64,000 nucleotides of DNA, from the NCBI RefSeq assembly GCF_050896395.1, contig NZ_JBPBBA010000004.1, forward strand, positions 1 through 64,000, given 5' to 3'. Each line of letters starts with the position of its first letter. Positions within the stretch are counted from its first letter, which is position 1. Source of the DNA: Nioella aestuarii. Its GTDB lineage: Bacteria > Pseudomonadota > Alphaproteobacteria > Rhodobacterales > Rhodobacteraceae. A program made the translations under genes and the position numbers. Under the pieces are notes generated by a model. It made no database searches. It had not been told where the DNA came from and was given only the letters and a program-made list of their open reading frames with translations. Shown here in pieces: positions 25,279 to 36,232 of this stretch.

Positions 25279-25297
25279 TGGTGACAAATCGTTACCA
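25279..25297. promoter_or_regulatory. Candidate MarR operator
   Basis: TGGTGACAAATCGTTACCA is a near-palindrome (TGGT-AC...GT-ACCA arms with one mismatch) in the divergent gap between the MarR gene and the HAD gene. It lies 51 bases before the marR start. Confidence 0.45.
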
Positions 25298-25331
25298 CTG
25301 TGCAGTATTTCATTAGTTCAGGAGGATATCA

Positions 25332-26051
25332 ATGATTTCAGCAATTCTATTCGACAAGGATGGCACTTTGTTCGATTTTCAGCTCAGCTGGTCGGCCTGG
25401 GCAAAGGCGTTCTTGCGTGATGTTGCCGACGGGAATGACCTGCGTGCAGCCCATCTGGGGAATCTCCTGGGCTTCGATTGGCAGGCTGCTCGCTTCCGCG
25501 AAGACAGCTGTGTGATTGCTGGAACCGATGACGATATCATCTCTATATTGATCCCCGAAATGCCGGGTGTATCGCGGGATGAGATAAAGCTGCGGATCGG
25601 CCTGGCCGCGGCCGAGGCCCCGATGAGCGAGGTGGTGCCGCTTGCGCCGTTCCTTGACGGGCTTAAAGCGCGGGGTCTGAGGGTGGGGGTTGCGACCAAT
25701 GACACCGAATCTACGGCCCGCGCGCATCTCGAGGCGGTCAAAGTGTTGGACCGGTTCGATTTCGTGACCGGCGCCGACAGCGGCCACGGAGCCAAGCCCG
25801 GACCGGGAATGTGCCTGGCCTTTGCGGCCGCGTTCGAGGTGCCGCCAGGCGAGGTGCTGATGGTGGGCGACAGCCTGCACGACCTGCATGCAGGCCGCGC
25901 GGCGGGGATGCGGACGCTTGCGGTGCTGACCGGCGTTGCGGGCGCAGATGCGCTTTCTCCAAATGCGGATTTCGTCTTGCCGAGTATTGCTGCGCTTCCT
26001 GATCTGTTGGGGCCGGACAATCGTTTGAAGCCGACGGGTCATCTTTCGTAA
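25332..26051 (+). CDS. HAD-superfamily phosphatase (phosphoglycolate phosphatase-like)
   Basis: A 239-residue HAD hydrolase: motif I FDKDGTLFDF at residues 8-17 with the nucleophile Asp, an alpha-helical cap, motif II VATNDTE, motif III lysine in GHGAKPGPGM, and motif IV VLMVGDSLHDLHAG. Related enzymes are phosphoglycolate phosphatases (Gph-like). GGAGGATATCA precedes the ATG. The MttB-like gene follows after 93 bases; a shared role is possible but not shown. Confidence 0.87.
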   Translation: MISAILFDKDGTLFDFQLSWSAWAKAFLRDVADGNDLRAAHLGNLLGFDWQAARFREDSCVIAGTDDDIISILIPEMPGVSRDEIKLRIGLAAAEAPMSEVVPLAPFLDGLKARGLRVGVATNDTESTARAHLEAVKVLDRFDFVTGADSGHGAKPGPGMCLAFAAAFEVPPGEVLMVGDSLHDLHAGRAAGMRTLAVLTGVAGADALSPNADFVLPSIAALPDLLGPDNRLKPTGHLS

Positions 26052-26144
26052 ACGACGCAAACGGAATCGGAATCCGTCGCTATCTGAAAACTGCCCGGCA
26101 GGGCGCTGCGTCAATCTGGGGCCAACAGGATTGGAGAACCCCAG

Positions 26145-27704
26145 ATGACCGAAGACGCCGCCCCCCGCCGCCGCCGTGCAGGTGGACGCCGAGGCCACGC
26201 AGACCGTGCCGGACATGCCGCCGTCGACCAGATGCCCTGGCGTTTGCCGGTCAACACTGATCGGCCGACGGAGCCTATGCCCCCAGAAGGTGTGCGGGCG
26301 ATTCACAAGGGCGCGATGCGGATCCTCTCTGAGATCGGGATCGAGTTCCTGAATCCCGTCGCACGGGACCACCTTGCGCGGGCCGGGTGCAAGGTCGTGG
26401 GCGAAAACGTCAAAATGGATGAAGACTTCGTGATGGAAATGGTTGGCCGTGCGCCGGATCATTTCAGCATCACGCCACGTAACCCTGATCGGAAACTGAT
26501 CATCGGCGGAAAGCATATTGTGTTCGGCAATGTATCGTCTCCACCCAATGCCTGGGATATGGATCGGGGAAAACGGTCGGGCGATTTTGAAACCTACAAA
26601 GAGTTTCTGAAACTTACCCAGTATTTCAACTGCATCCATTTCGCCGGCGGCTATGCGCCGGAACCAATCGACATTCATGCGTCGGTCCGGCATCTGGAAT
26701 GCCTCTACGAAAAGTTGACGCTGACCGACAAAGTGGCTCATGCCTACTCGCTCGGGAAGGAGCGGGTTGAGGATGTCATGGAAATGGTGCGCATCGCCGG
26801 GGGGCTGAGCGACGAAGAGTTCCGCGCCACGCCGCGGATGTACACCAATATCAACTCGGTCTCGCCGCTGAAACACGACTTCCCGATGCTGGAAGGCGCG
26901 ATGATTTTGGCCGAGGCGGGGCAGGGCGTGGTGGTGACGCCCTTCACACTGGCGGGCGCCATGGCCCCGGTGACCCTGTCGGGCGCGGTGACACTGAGCC
27001 TGGCTGAGGGGCTCGCCGCAATCGCGCTGCTACAGTTCATTGCACCAGGGTGCCCGGTGGCGATTGGCACCTTTACCTCGAATGTTGATATGAAATCCGG
27101 CGCGCCCGCCTTTGGCACACCCGAATATATGCGCGCCACCCAGATGACCGGCCAGATGGCGCGGTTCTATGGGTTGCCGATGCGCGCCAGCGGCGTTTGT
27201 GCGGCCAACGTGCCCGACGGGCAGGCGATGTGGGAGACCTGCCATTCACTGTGGTCGGCTGTGCAGTCGGGGACCAACATGGTCTATCACGCGGCTGGCT
27301 GGCTGGAGGGGGGACTGATCGCAAGCCCCGAGAAATTCGTGATGGATTGCGAAGTGCTGCAAATGATCCAGCGCTACTTCGAGCCGCAGCTTTGGGCCAC
27401 CGAGGAGGAGGATATTGCCATTGACGCGATCCGAGAAGTCGGGCCGGGCGGGCATTATTTTGGTGTGCAGCACACGCAGGACCGGTATCAGACGGCCTTT
27501 TATTCGCCCTTTGCAAGCGATTGGCGGAACTTTGAGGCTTGGGAAGCGGATGGTGGCGTGTGGACGGCAGAGCGAGCCAATAAGATCTACAAGAACATCA
27601 TCGCGGAGTTCGAAGCGCCAGCAATGGATGAAGCCGTGAAGGAAGAATTGCGGGCCTTCGTGGACCGGCGAATTTCCGAAGGTGGTGCACCGACCGATTT
27701 CTGA
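26145..27704 (+). CDS. MttB-family (trimethylamine methyltransferase-like) protein, non-pyrrolysine
   Basis: A 519-residue member of the MttB superfamily, in which methyl groups are moved from methylamines or betaines to a corrinoid protein. The family TIM-barrel segments are recognisable, such as GVRAIHKGAMRILSEIGIEFLNP near 48-70, TPFTLAGAMAPVTLSGAVTLSLAEGLA and FGTPEYMRATQMTGQMARFYGLPMRASG. There is no internal amber codon, so it lacks pyrrolysine and resembles the MtgB-like non-Pyl branch. The N-terminus is unusually arginine-rich (RRRRAGGRRGHADRAG). No corrinoid partner gene (MttC-like) is adjacent. Substrate unknown; a quaternary amine is plausible. Confidence 0.87.
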   Translation: MTEDAAPRRRRAGGRRGHADRAGHAAVDQMPWRLPVNTDRPTEPMPPEGVRAIHKGAMRILSEIGIEFLNPVARDHLARAGCKVVGENVKMDEDFVMEMVGRAPDHFSITPRNPDRKLIIGGKHIVFGNVSSPPNAWDMDRGKRSGDFETYKEFLKLTQYFNCIHFAGGYAPEPIDIHASVRHLECLYEKLTLTDKVAHAYSLGKERVEDVMEMVRIAGGLSDEEFRATPRMYTNINSVSPLKHDFPMLEGAMILAEAGQGVVVTPFTLAGAMAPVTLSGAVTLSLAEGLAAIALLQFIAPGCPVAIGTFTSNVDMKSGAPAFGTPEYMRATQMTGQMARFYGLPMRASGVCAANVPDGQAMWETCHSLWSAVQSGTNMVYHAAGWLEGGLIASPEKFVMDCEVLQMIQRYFEPQLWATEEEDIAIDAIREVGPGGHYFGVQHTQDRYQTAFYSPFASDWRNFEAWEADGGVWTAERANKIYKNIIAEFEAPAMDEAVKEELRAFVDRRISEGGAPTDF

Positions 27705-27709
27705 ACCCG

Positions 27710-27760
27710 GTATTTCGCCGTGGCTTCGCCACGTCGATCCGCGCGGCCCTGACGGGCCGC
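27710..27760. repeat. Dispersed intergenic repeat, copy C
   Basis: Starts GTATTTCGCCGTGGCTTCGC and is about 49/51 identical to copy B at 15671. It ends in the CGGCCC-tgac-GGGCCG stem. No T-run follows the stem here, so terminator strength is uncertain. It lies directly behind the MttB-like gene, in the 210-base gap before the H-NOX-like gene. Confidence 0.8.
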
Positions 27761-27855
27761 AAACAGGCTTCTGGATGAGCTTTTCGGAGGGGCTCTGCGC
27801 TCTATGGGCCCAAAGCTCCCCCGCTAATTCCGCGGCAGCGATGATGGCATCACAT

Positions 27856-27872
27856 GTAACCGATCCTTAACC
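27856..27872 (+). promoter_or_regulatory. Candidate CtrA site upstream of the H-NOX-like operon
   Basis: GTAACCGATCCTTAACC fits TTAA-N7-TTAAC with one mismatch (GTAA-N7-TTAACC), 43-59 bases before the ATG. The position suits promoter control by a cell-cycle regulator. Confidence 0.4.
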
Positions 27873-27914
27873 TCTGCCCTCTATCCCCTTGGGAAAGAAG
27901 AAGGGAGTCAAGGA

Positions 27915-28502
27915 ATGCATGGCCTTGTTAATCGAGCCTTGCAGGGGTTTTTGACTGACACCTATGGCGATGAAATCTGGGGTGAGGTGCTAAGCCAGGC
28001 CGGGCTGCCCGAGGGCGGGTTCGAGTCGATGTTGCACTATGAGGACAGGATCACCAGTGATGTGATCCTCGCGGCCTCTGCCGTGCTGCACAAGGACCGG
28101 TGCACATTGCTGGAAGATCTGGGAACCTATCTGCTCTCACATCCCAACCAGGAAGGGCTGCGGCGTCTGATGCGCTTTGGCGGGGATACATTCTTTGATT
28201 TTCTGCAATCGCTCGACGATCTGTCCGGCCGCGCGCGGCTGGCACTGCCGGATCTCGACATGCCCGAGCTTACGATCCAGCATGACAGCAATATCCGCTT
28301 TGTTCTGTCGGTCAGGTGGTGCCTGCCGGGAGCGGGCTCTGTCTTCCTTGGCGCGTTGCGTGCGATGGCGGATGACTATGGCGCGCTGGCGTTCTTCGAA
28401 GCGGAAGAGGGTGAAAGTGGCGATGAGCGGGTTGTGATCGACCTTGTGGATCAGTCATTTGCATCGGGCCGCAGCTTTTCCCTCGGGGGGCGACTGGCAT
28501 GA
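27915..28502 (+). CDS. H-NOX-like (heme NO-binding) domain protein lacking the usual heme ligand
   Basis: A 195-residue protein with the H-NOX start MHGLVNRALQGFLTDTYGDEIWGEVL and the FGGDTFFDFLQSLDDL helix at about 88-103. H-NOX proteins normally follow that helix with the heme-ligating His (LLDEVH in Thermoanaerobacter); here the sequence is SLDDLSGRAR, so Ser104 stands in its place. The YxSxR heme-propionate motif is reduced to VLSVR (130-134), keeping Ser and Arg. It may therefore not bind heme in the usual way. It overlaps the diguanylate cyclase gene by four bases (ATGA). RBS GGGAGTCAAGGA. Confidence 0.82.
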   Translation: MHGLVNRALQGFLTDTYGDEIWGEVLSQAGLPEGGFESMLHYEDRITSDVILAASAVLHKDRCTLLEDLGTYLLSHPNQEGLRRLMRFGGDTFFDFLQSLDDLSGRARLALPDLDMPELTIQHDSNIRFVLSVRWCLPGAGSVFLGALRAMADDYGALAFFEAEEGESGDERVVIDLVDQSFASGRSFSLGGRLA

Positions 28503-29509
28503 TCCAGGATCGAGTGATTGGGCTTTCCGGCCGGGCGTTGGACCAGTTGATGCCAATGCATCTATGGATCGGGCCGTCAGGTCTGATCAATCGGGTCGGC
28601 CCGACACTGACACGGATCGCGGGTGAGGATCTTCGGGGGCGGCCCCTGTTCGATGTGATTGACCTGCAACGCCCACGTGCAGCCCGCACGCTGGAGGCGC
28701 TGCTGTCACTGCAAGGCGCGCGTCTGACACTTAGCCTTCGAACCCGGCCGGACTTGCCTTTTAGGGGCGTGGTTGTGGGCTTGCCTGCGGGTGTGGGCGG
28801 TTTGATTCAGTTGTCGCTTGGGCTGTCCTTCTCCAAGGCGGTGGCCGATTGCGGATTGACCTTGAAGGATTTTTCGCCATGTGATCAAACCGTTGACCTG
28901 CTCTACCTGAGAGAGGCCAACGCCGCCATCGCCCGTGAATCACGCAATCTGACTGGTCGGTTGCAGCGCGCGAAACAAGCGGCAGAAGCGCAAGCCATGA
29001 CCGATACGTTGACCGGGCTGTGCAACCGGCGCGCAATGGATGCAGCACTTCTGGCATTGACCGAAGCGCCGGTGCCGCGTTTTGGCCTGATGCATCTCGA
29101 TCTCGATTTTTTCAAAGAGGTGAATGACAGCCTTGGCCATGCGGCGGGGGATCACGTGCTTACCCATGTGGCGAACATTTTACGCTCGGAAATCAGGGGT
29201 GGTGATATCGTGGCAAGGGTCGGCGGGGATGAGTTCGTTCTCTTGTTCCGCGATTGCGACGACCCCGATCTGCTGGACGCGATTGGGGCGCGGTTGATTT
29301 CCCGCTTGGAAGAACCGACCATCTTCGACGGGCAGGCCTGCCGTATCTCCGCCAGTGCCGGGTCGGTTCTGGCCTCTCGCTACGACCGGCCGACACCTGA
29401 CAGGATGTTCAATGACGCGGATGTGGCCCTCTATGCCTCCAAGAACAGGGGGCGGGCACAACACACGCTGTATTCGGAGGATCTTTTGGCTCCGCTCAGG
29501 CCCAATTGA
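28499..29509 (+). CDS. HNOBA-GGDEF diguanylate cyclase
   Basis: A 336-residue protein. Residues about 15-145 resemble the heme-NO-binding-associated (HNOBA) PAS-like domain of guanylate cyclases (PMHLWIGPSGLINRVGPTL near the start; GLTLKDFSPCDQTVDLLYLREA at 119-140). A short signalling helix (about 140-166) leads to a GGDEF domain with GGDEF at 242-246 and an intact RxxD inhibitory site (R233-D236). It should make c-di-GMP in response to its H-NOX-like partner. No transmembrane segments, so cytoplasmic. The gene overlaps the H-NOX-like gene, which implies a stoichiometric pair. Confidence 0.9.
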   Translation: MIQDRVIGLSGRALDQLMPMHLWIGPSGLINRVGPTLTRIAGEDLRGRPLFDVIDLQRPRAARTLEALLSLQGARLTLSLRTRPDLPFRGVVVGLPAGVGGLIQLSLGLSFSKAVADCGLTLKDFSPCDQTVDLLYLREANAAIARESRNLTGRLQRAKQAAEAQAMTDTLTGLCNRRAMDAALLALTEAPVPRFGLMHLDLDFFKEVNDSLGHAAGDHVLTHVANILRSEIRGGDIVARVGGDEFVLLFRDCDDPDLLDAIGARLISRLEEPTIFDGQACRISASAGSVLASRYDRPTPDRMFNDADVALYASKNRGRAQHTLYSEDLLAPLRPN

Positions 29510-29520
29510 CATGGGCCTGA

Positions 29521-29557
29521 AAAAGCAGGGCCCACCCCCTAGTTGGGCGGGCCCTGA
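29521..29557 (-). terminator. Terminator of carB (and of the convergent cyclase gene)
   Basis: Stem CAGGGCCCACCC (29527-29538) and GGGCGGGCCCTG (29546-29557) with a six-base loop; 11 of 12 positions pair, and the remaining one is G-U on the minus strand. On the minus strand GC then TTTTT (29525-29521) follows, a good rho-independent terminator. Confidence 0.75.
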
Positions 29558-29579
29558 CACAATCGGAACAGGCCGGGTC

Positions 29580-32921
<3,342 letters not shown>

Positions 32922-33021
32922 GGCGTGTCCCCGGGCAGCAGGCGTGGGCGTCGGGGGATGCCCCCCCGCGCAAATTGTCCTGCGTTATAGGGATGGAGCG
33001 CCCACGCGCAAGGGGGGTCTG

Positions 33022-33036
33022 GAATGAATCTCATTC
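33022..33036. promoter_or_regulatory. Short inverted repeat in the carB-pabB divergent gap
   Basis: GAATGA-atc-TCATTC, a perfect 6-bp inverted repeat in the 199-base gap between divergent carB and pabB. It might be an operator or chance. I see no other clear signal in this gap. Confidence 0.25.
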
Positions 33037-33120
33037 TGTCGCGTCCAGGGGTGTCAACCTAGGGCGAATGGCCCTATCTGGGGTGAACGAGCGAAATCAG
33101 AATACGAGTCGACATCTTTC

Positions 33121-34251
33121 ATGCGCATTACCTTCGATCACGGGCCCGGTTCAGGGCGCGAAAAGTTCGAATCCCCGCGCGGGTTGATCGTCGCGCGGGA
33201 TCCGGGGGATGTGCCCGATGCGCTGGCCCAGATGCACGAGGCAAGGGCTTCAGGCGGGTGGCTGGCGGGCTATGCAAGTTACGAGCTCGGATATGCCTTG
33301 GACCCCAAGCTCGCCCCGTTGATGCCCGAGGCGCGGAAAATGCCGCTCCTGTGCTTTGGCGTCTATGACCGACCCGAGCCCGCGCAGCCCGGCTCGCGCA
33401 CCGTTGTTCGCCCCAAGAACCTCGCCCCCCGCTGGAGCGCGACACGCTACGCACAGGCGTTTGACCGGCTGCACGGGCTGATCGGGGCAGGGGATTTGTA
33501 TCAGGCGAACCTGACCTTCCCGATTGATCTGGATTTGGCGGGGTATAGCGCAGCATCGCTTTATGAAGGATTAAGCGCCGGGCAGCCTGTCGGCCATGGC
33601 GCATTGATCGAGCAGATGGACGGCCCCGATATCCTCAGCCGCTCGCCCGAACTGTTCTTCCGCACTGACCGCGCGGGTCGTATCCAGACCCGTCCGATGA
33701 AAGGTACGCAGCCGCGATCTGCGGACCCGGTCGAGGATGCCGCACGGCGCGATTTCCTGAAAAGTGACGAAAAGAACCTCGCGGAAAACCTGATGATCGT
33801 GGATCTGCTGCGAAATGACATTTCCCGTGTCTGCGTAGCGGGAAGCGTGAAGGTGCCAGAGCTTTTCACCGTGGAAAGCTACGCGACGGTTCACCAGATG
33901 GTCTCGCTCATTGAAGGGCAGTTGCGGGACGGCATGGGTTTGGACGAAATCCTGCGCGCCCTGCATCCCTGCGGATCGGTCACCGGAGCGCCCAAGATTC
34001 GCGCCATGGAGGTGATCCGCGATCTCGAACCATGGCCGCGCGACATCTATTGCGGTGCAATCGGATGGGCCGCGCCCGACGGGCGGTCGGAATTCAGTGT
34101 CGCGATCCGCACGCTCATTCGTGACAAGACGGGCCACGCGGTGCTGAACGTCGGCGGTGGCGTGGTCTGGGATTCGACGGCCCAATCGGAATATGAGGAG
34201 GCGCTGTGGAAAGCCCGTTTCCTGAGCCGGTTCCAGCCGGAACCCGCCTGA
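33121..34251 (+). CDS. pabB: Aminodeoxychorismate synthase component I
   Basis: Converts chorismate to 4-amino-4-deoxychorismate for folate, with a glutamine amidotransferase partner not seen here. The 376-residue protein carries the chorismate-binding domain with TRPMKGTQPR (the catalytic lysine), DEKNLAENLMIVDLLRNDISRV, and CGSVTGAPKIRAMEVI near the C-terminus. The N-terminal region is short compared with TrpE. It overlaps the downstream aminotransferase gene by 46 bases, consistent with pabC coupling. ATG at 33121. Confidence 0.9.
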   Translation: MRITFDHGPGSGREKFESPRGLIVARDPGDVPDALAQMHEARASGGWLAGYASYELGYALDPKLAPLMPEARKMPLLCFGVYDRPEPAQPGSRTVVRPKNLAPRWSATRYAQAFDRLHGLIGAGDLYQANLTFPIDLDLAGYSAASLYEGLSAGQPVGHGALIEQMDGPDILSRSPELFFRTDRAGRIQTRPMKGTQPRSADPVEDAARRDFLKSDEKNLAENLMIVDLLRNDISRVCVAGSVKVPELFTVESYATVHQMVSLIEGQLRDGMGLDEILRALHPCGSVTGAPKIRAMEVIRDLEPWPRDIYCGAIGWAAPDGRSEFSVAIRTLIRDKTGHAVLNVGGGVVWDSTAQSEYEEALWKARFLSRFQPEPA

Positions 34252-34853
34252 TCGAAACCTTCGGCTGGTGGCCGGGGGAAGGCGCAAGGCGGTTTGACCT
34301 GCATTTGGACCGGATGGGAAGGAGCGCCGGGACGCTTGGCTTTCCCTTCCATGAGGACGCGGCGCGAGAGCGGGTCGCGGGGCTGAACGGGCAGGACGCC
34401 CTGCGCTGTCGCCTGACGCTCGGGGCGGGCGGGGACATGGAGCTTGCTGCCGTTCCCTTGCCGCCGGGGCCAGACCGGGCATGGCGCGTGGCGATCCATC
34501 CGGAACGGGTGCGGTCGGGTGACGTTTGGCTCGCTCACAAGACGACCAACCGGGCGCTATATGACCGCGCACGGACGGCCCTGCCCAATGGCGTGGACGA
34601 ATACCTGTTCCTGAATGAGCGGGATGAGCTTTGTGAGGGGACGATCACCAACGTATTTGCGATGCGTCAAGACGGCCGCCGGGTAACGCCCCCCCTGTCA
34701 TCCGGGGTGCTGCCGGGTATTCTTCGCGAGGAGTTGCTGTCTCGTGGCGAGGTAGAGGAAGCTCCGATCACCCTAGATATGCTGCGCAATGCCAAGGCCA
34801 TCAGCGTCGGCAATTCCCTGCGAGGTGAGATCCCTGCTCAGATGGTGATGTAA
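34206..34853 (+). CDS. pabC: Class IV aminotransferase, probable aminodeoxychorismate lyase
   Basis: A 215-residue fold-type IV PLP enzyme. The PLP lysine is in AHKTTNRALYD near residue 120, the phosphate/glutamate region is FLNERDELCEGTITNVFA, and the C-terminal SSGVLPGILREELL is typical. The GTG start at 34206 lies inside pabB (46-base overlap). It is shorter than E. coli PabC (269), mainly in the N-terminal domain. With pabB it should release 4-aminobenzoate and pyruvate. Its last 16 bases overlap the convergent methyltransferase gene. Confidence 0.85.
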   Translation: MESPFPEPVPAGTRLIETFGWWPGEGARRFDLHLDRMGRSAGTLGFPFHEDAARERVAGLNGQDALRCRLTLGAGGDMELAAVPLPPGPDRAWRVAIHPERVRSGDVWLAHKTTNRALYDRARTALPNGVDEYLFLNERDELCEGTITNVFAMRQDGRRVTPPLSSGVLPGILREELLSRGEVEEAPITLDMLRNAKAISVGNSLRGEIPAQMVM

Positions 34854-36034
34854 TCCCGTGTCAGCGGCACTGCGTCCTGCTGGCGGGCAAGTTGCATCTG
34901 AAAGACGCATTGCCTTGCGTGTCGGAAGGACATTTCGCTTGCCTTGAGATAATAGCGCCACATCCGCACGAAACGGGCATCATATAGCCGCTCTGCCTCC
35001 TCCGCGCTGGCCATGAACCGGTCATACCAGTGGCGCAGGGTGTCCGCGTAATGCAGGCGCCAGACCTCCACATCCGTGGGGTAAAGCCCCGATTTTTCCA
35101 CCGCTGCCGACATTTCCGACATTGCAGGAACATAGCCACCGGGGAAAATATACTTAGTGATCCAAGGGCTGGTGCTGCCCGGCGGGCTTGCGCGCCCGAT
35201 CGTGTGGATCAGCGCCACGCCTTCGGAGCTTAGCCGGTCGCGCACGGTGTCGAAATACTCTCGATAGTGCGGCACACCCACATGTTCGAACATGCCGACG
35301 GATACGATCCGGTCAAACTGGCCAGTGACGGCCCGATAGTCCTTCAGCTCAAACCGCACCTTGTCCGACAAGCCTGCCGCCTCGATCCTTGCGCGCGACC
35401 AGTCAAGCTGTTCGGTGGACAGGGTCACTCCCAGAACCTCGACGCCATAATCCTGTGCCAGTGTCAGGGCCATCCCGCCCCAGCCTGATCCGATCTCGAA
35501 TACCCGCATCCCTGGTTCAAGGCACAGCTTCTTGGCGATATGCGCTTTCTTGGCGGCCTGTGCTTCCTCCAGTGTCATGCCGGGCCTTGTGAAATAGGCG
35601 CAGGAATATTGCCGGTCGGCGTCAAGGAAGAGGTCATAGAGCGCTGCCGACAGATCATAGTGATGGGCGACATTGGCCCGCGCCTTGCTGGCCGGATTCC
35701 ACTGGTCCAGCCTGCGCCGGGCCAGCCGGGTGGCCTGAATCGCGTTGCGCCACCACAGATCGCCCGAGAGCACCACATTCATTGCCAGCAGCGCATGCAG
35801 CCCGTCCAGATCGTCATCTTCGATGGTAATAAGGCCATTCATGAAGCCTTCACCAAGGGTCATATCAGGCGCGGTAACAATTCCCCGCGCAATGCCTTCG
35901 TCGCGAAAGTGCAGGCCTACGCTCGGCCCCGGTCCACCCTCATATCTGTGGACCCTGCCATCAGGATGCGTGATTTCCAGTGCGCCAGTCTTGATGAAGC
36001 CGCGCAGCATTGAGTCCAACAGCTTGTCCCACAT
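34838..36034 (-). CDS. Cyclopropane-fatty-acyl-phospholipid synthase family methyltransferase
   Basis: A 398-residue SAM-dependent methyltransferase of the CFA synthase family. It has the N-terminal CFA domain, YDLSAALYDLFLDADRQYSCAYF, the SAM motif VFEIGSGWGGMAL near 180, SVGMFEHVGVPHYREYF, and the conserved IFPGGYVPAMSEM near 300. It may cyclopropanate or methylate phospholipid acyl chains; some members methylate furan or tuberculostearic precursors. Its 3' end overlaps pabC on the opposite strand by 16 bases. Confidence 0.87.
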   Translation of the reverse strand: MWDKLLDSMLRGFIKTGALEITHPDGRVHRYEGGPGPSVGLHFRDEGIARGIVTAPDMTLGEGFMNGLITIEDDDLDGLHALLAMNVVLSGDLWWRNAIQATRLARRRLDQWNPASKARANVAHHYDLSAALYDLFLDADRQYSCAYFTRPGMTLEEAQAAKKAHIAKKLCLEPGMRVFEIGSGWGGMALTLAQDYGVEVLGVTLSTEQLDWSRARIEAAGLSDKVRFELKDYRAVTGQFDRIVSVGMFEHVGVPHYREYFDTVRDRLSSEGVALIHTIGRASPPGSTSPWITKYIFPGGYVPAMSEMSAAVEKSGLYPTDVEVWRLHYADTLRHWYDRFMASAEEAERLYDARFVRMWRYYLKASEMSFRHARQCVFQMQLARQQDAVPLTRDYITI

Positions 36035-36232
36035 CGCCCTAAAAACCCCCGTTTCATCAGGTCGCGCGTGTCACAATCCGAGGGGTATTCTGCCAAATCC
36101 CGCGAAAAAGGGAAGATTTCGCTGCGAAACCGCCCCAAGCCCGGCAAAGCACCGCCGGGTCGGCCTTGACTTCCCGGCGCGCAGAAGGTGTATCGGCACA
36201 GTCGAAATTCCACCCCCGAAGGGACATCCGCG

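Noticed and set aside
25347..26876. Large minus-strand frame across the HAD and MttB-like genes
   Set aside because: Both plus-strand genes have clear catalytic motifs, while this frame has none.
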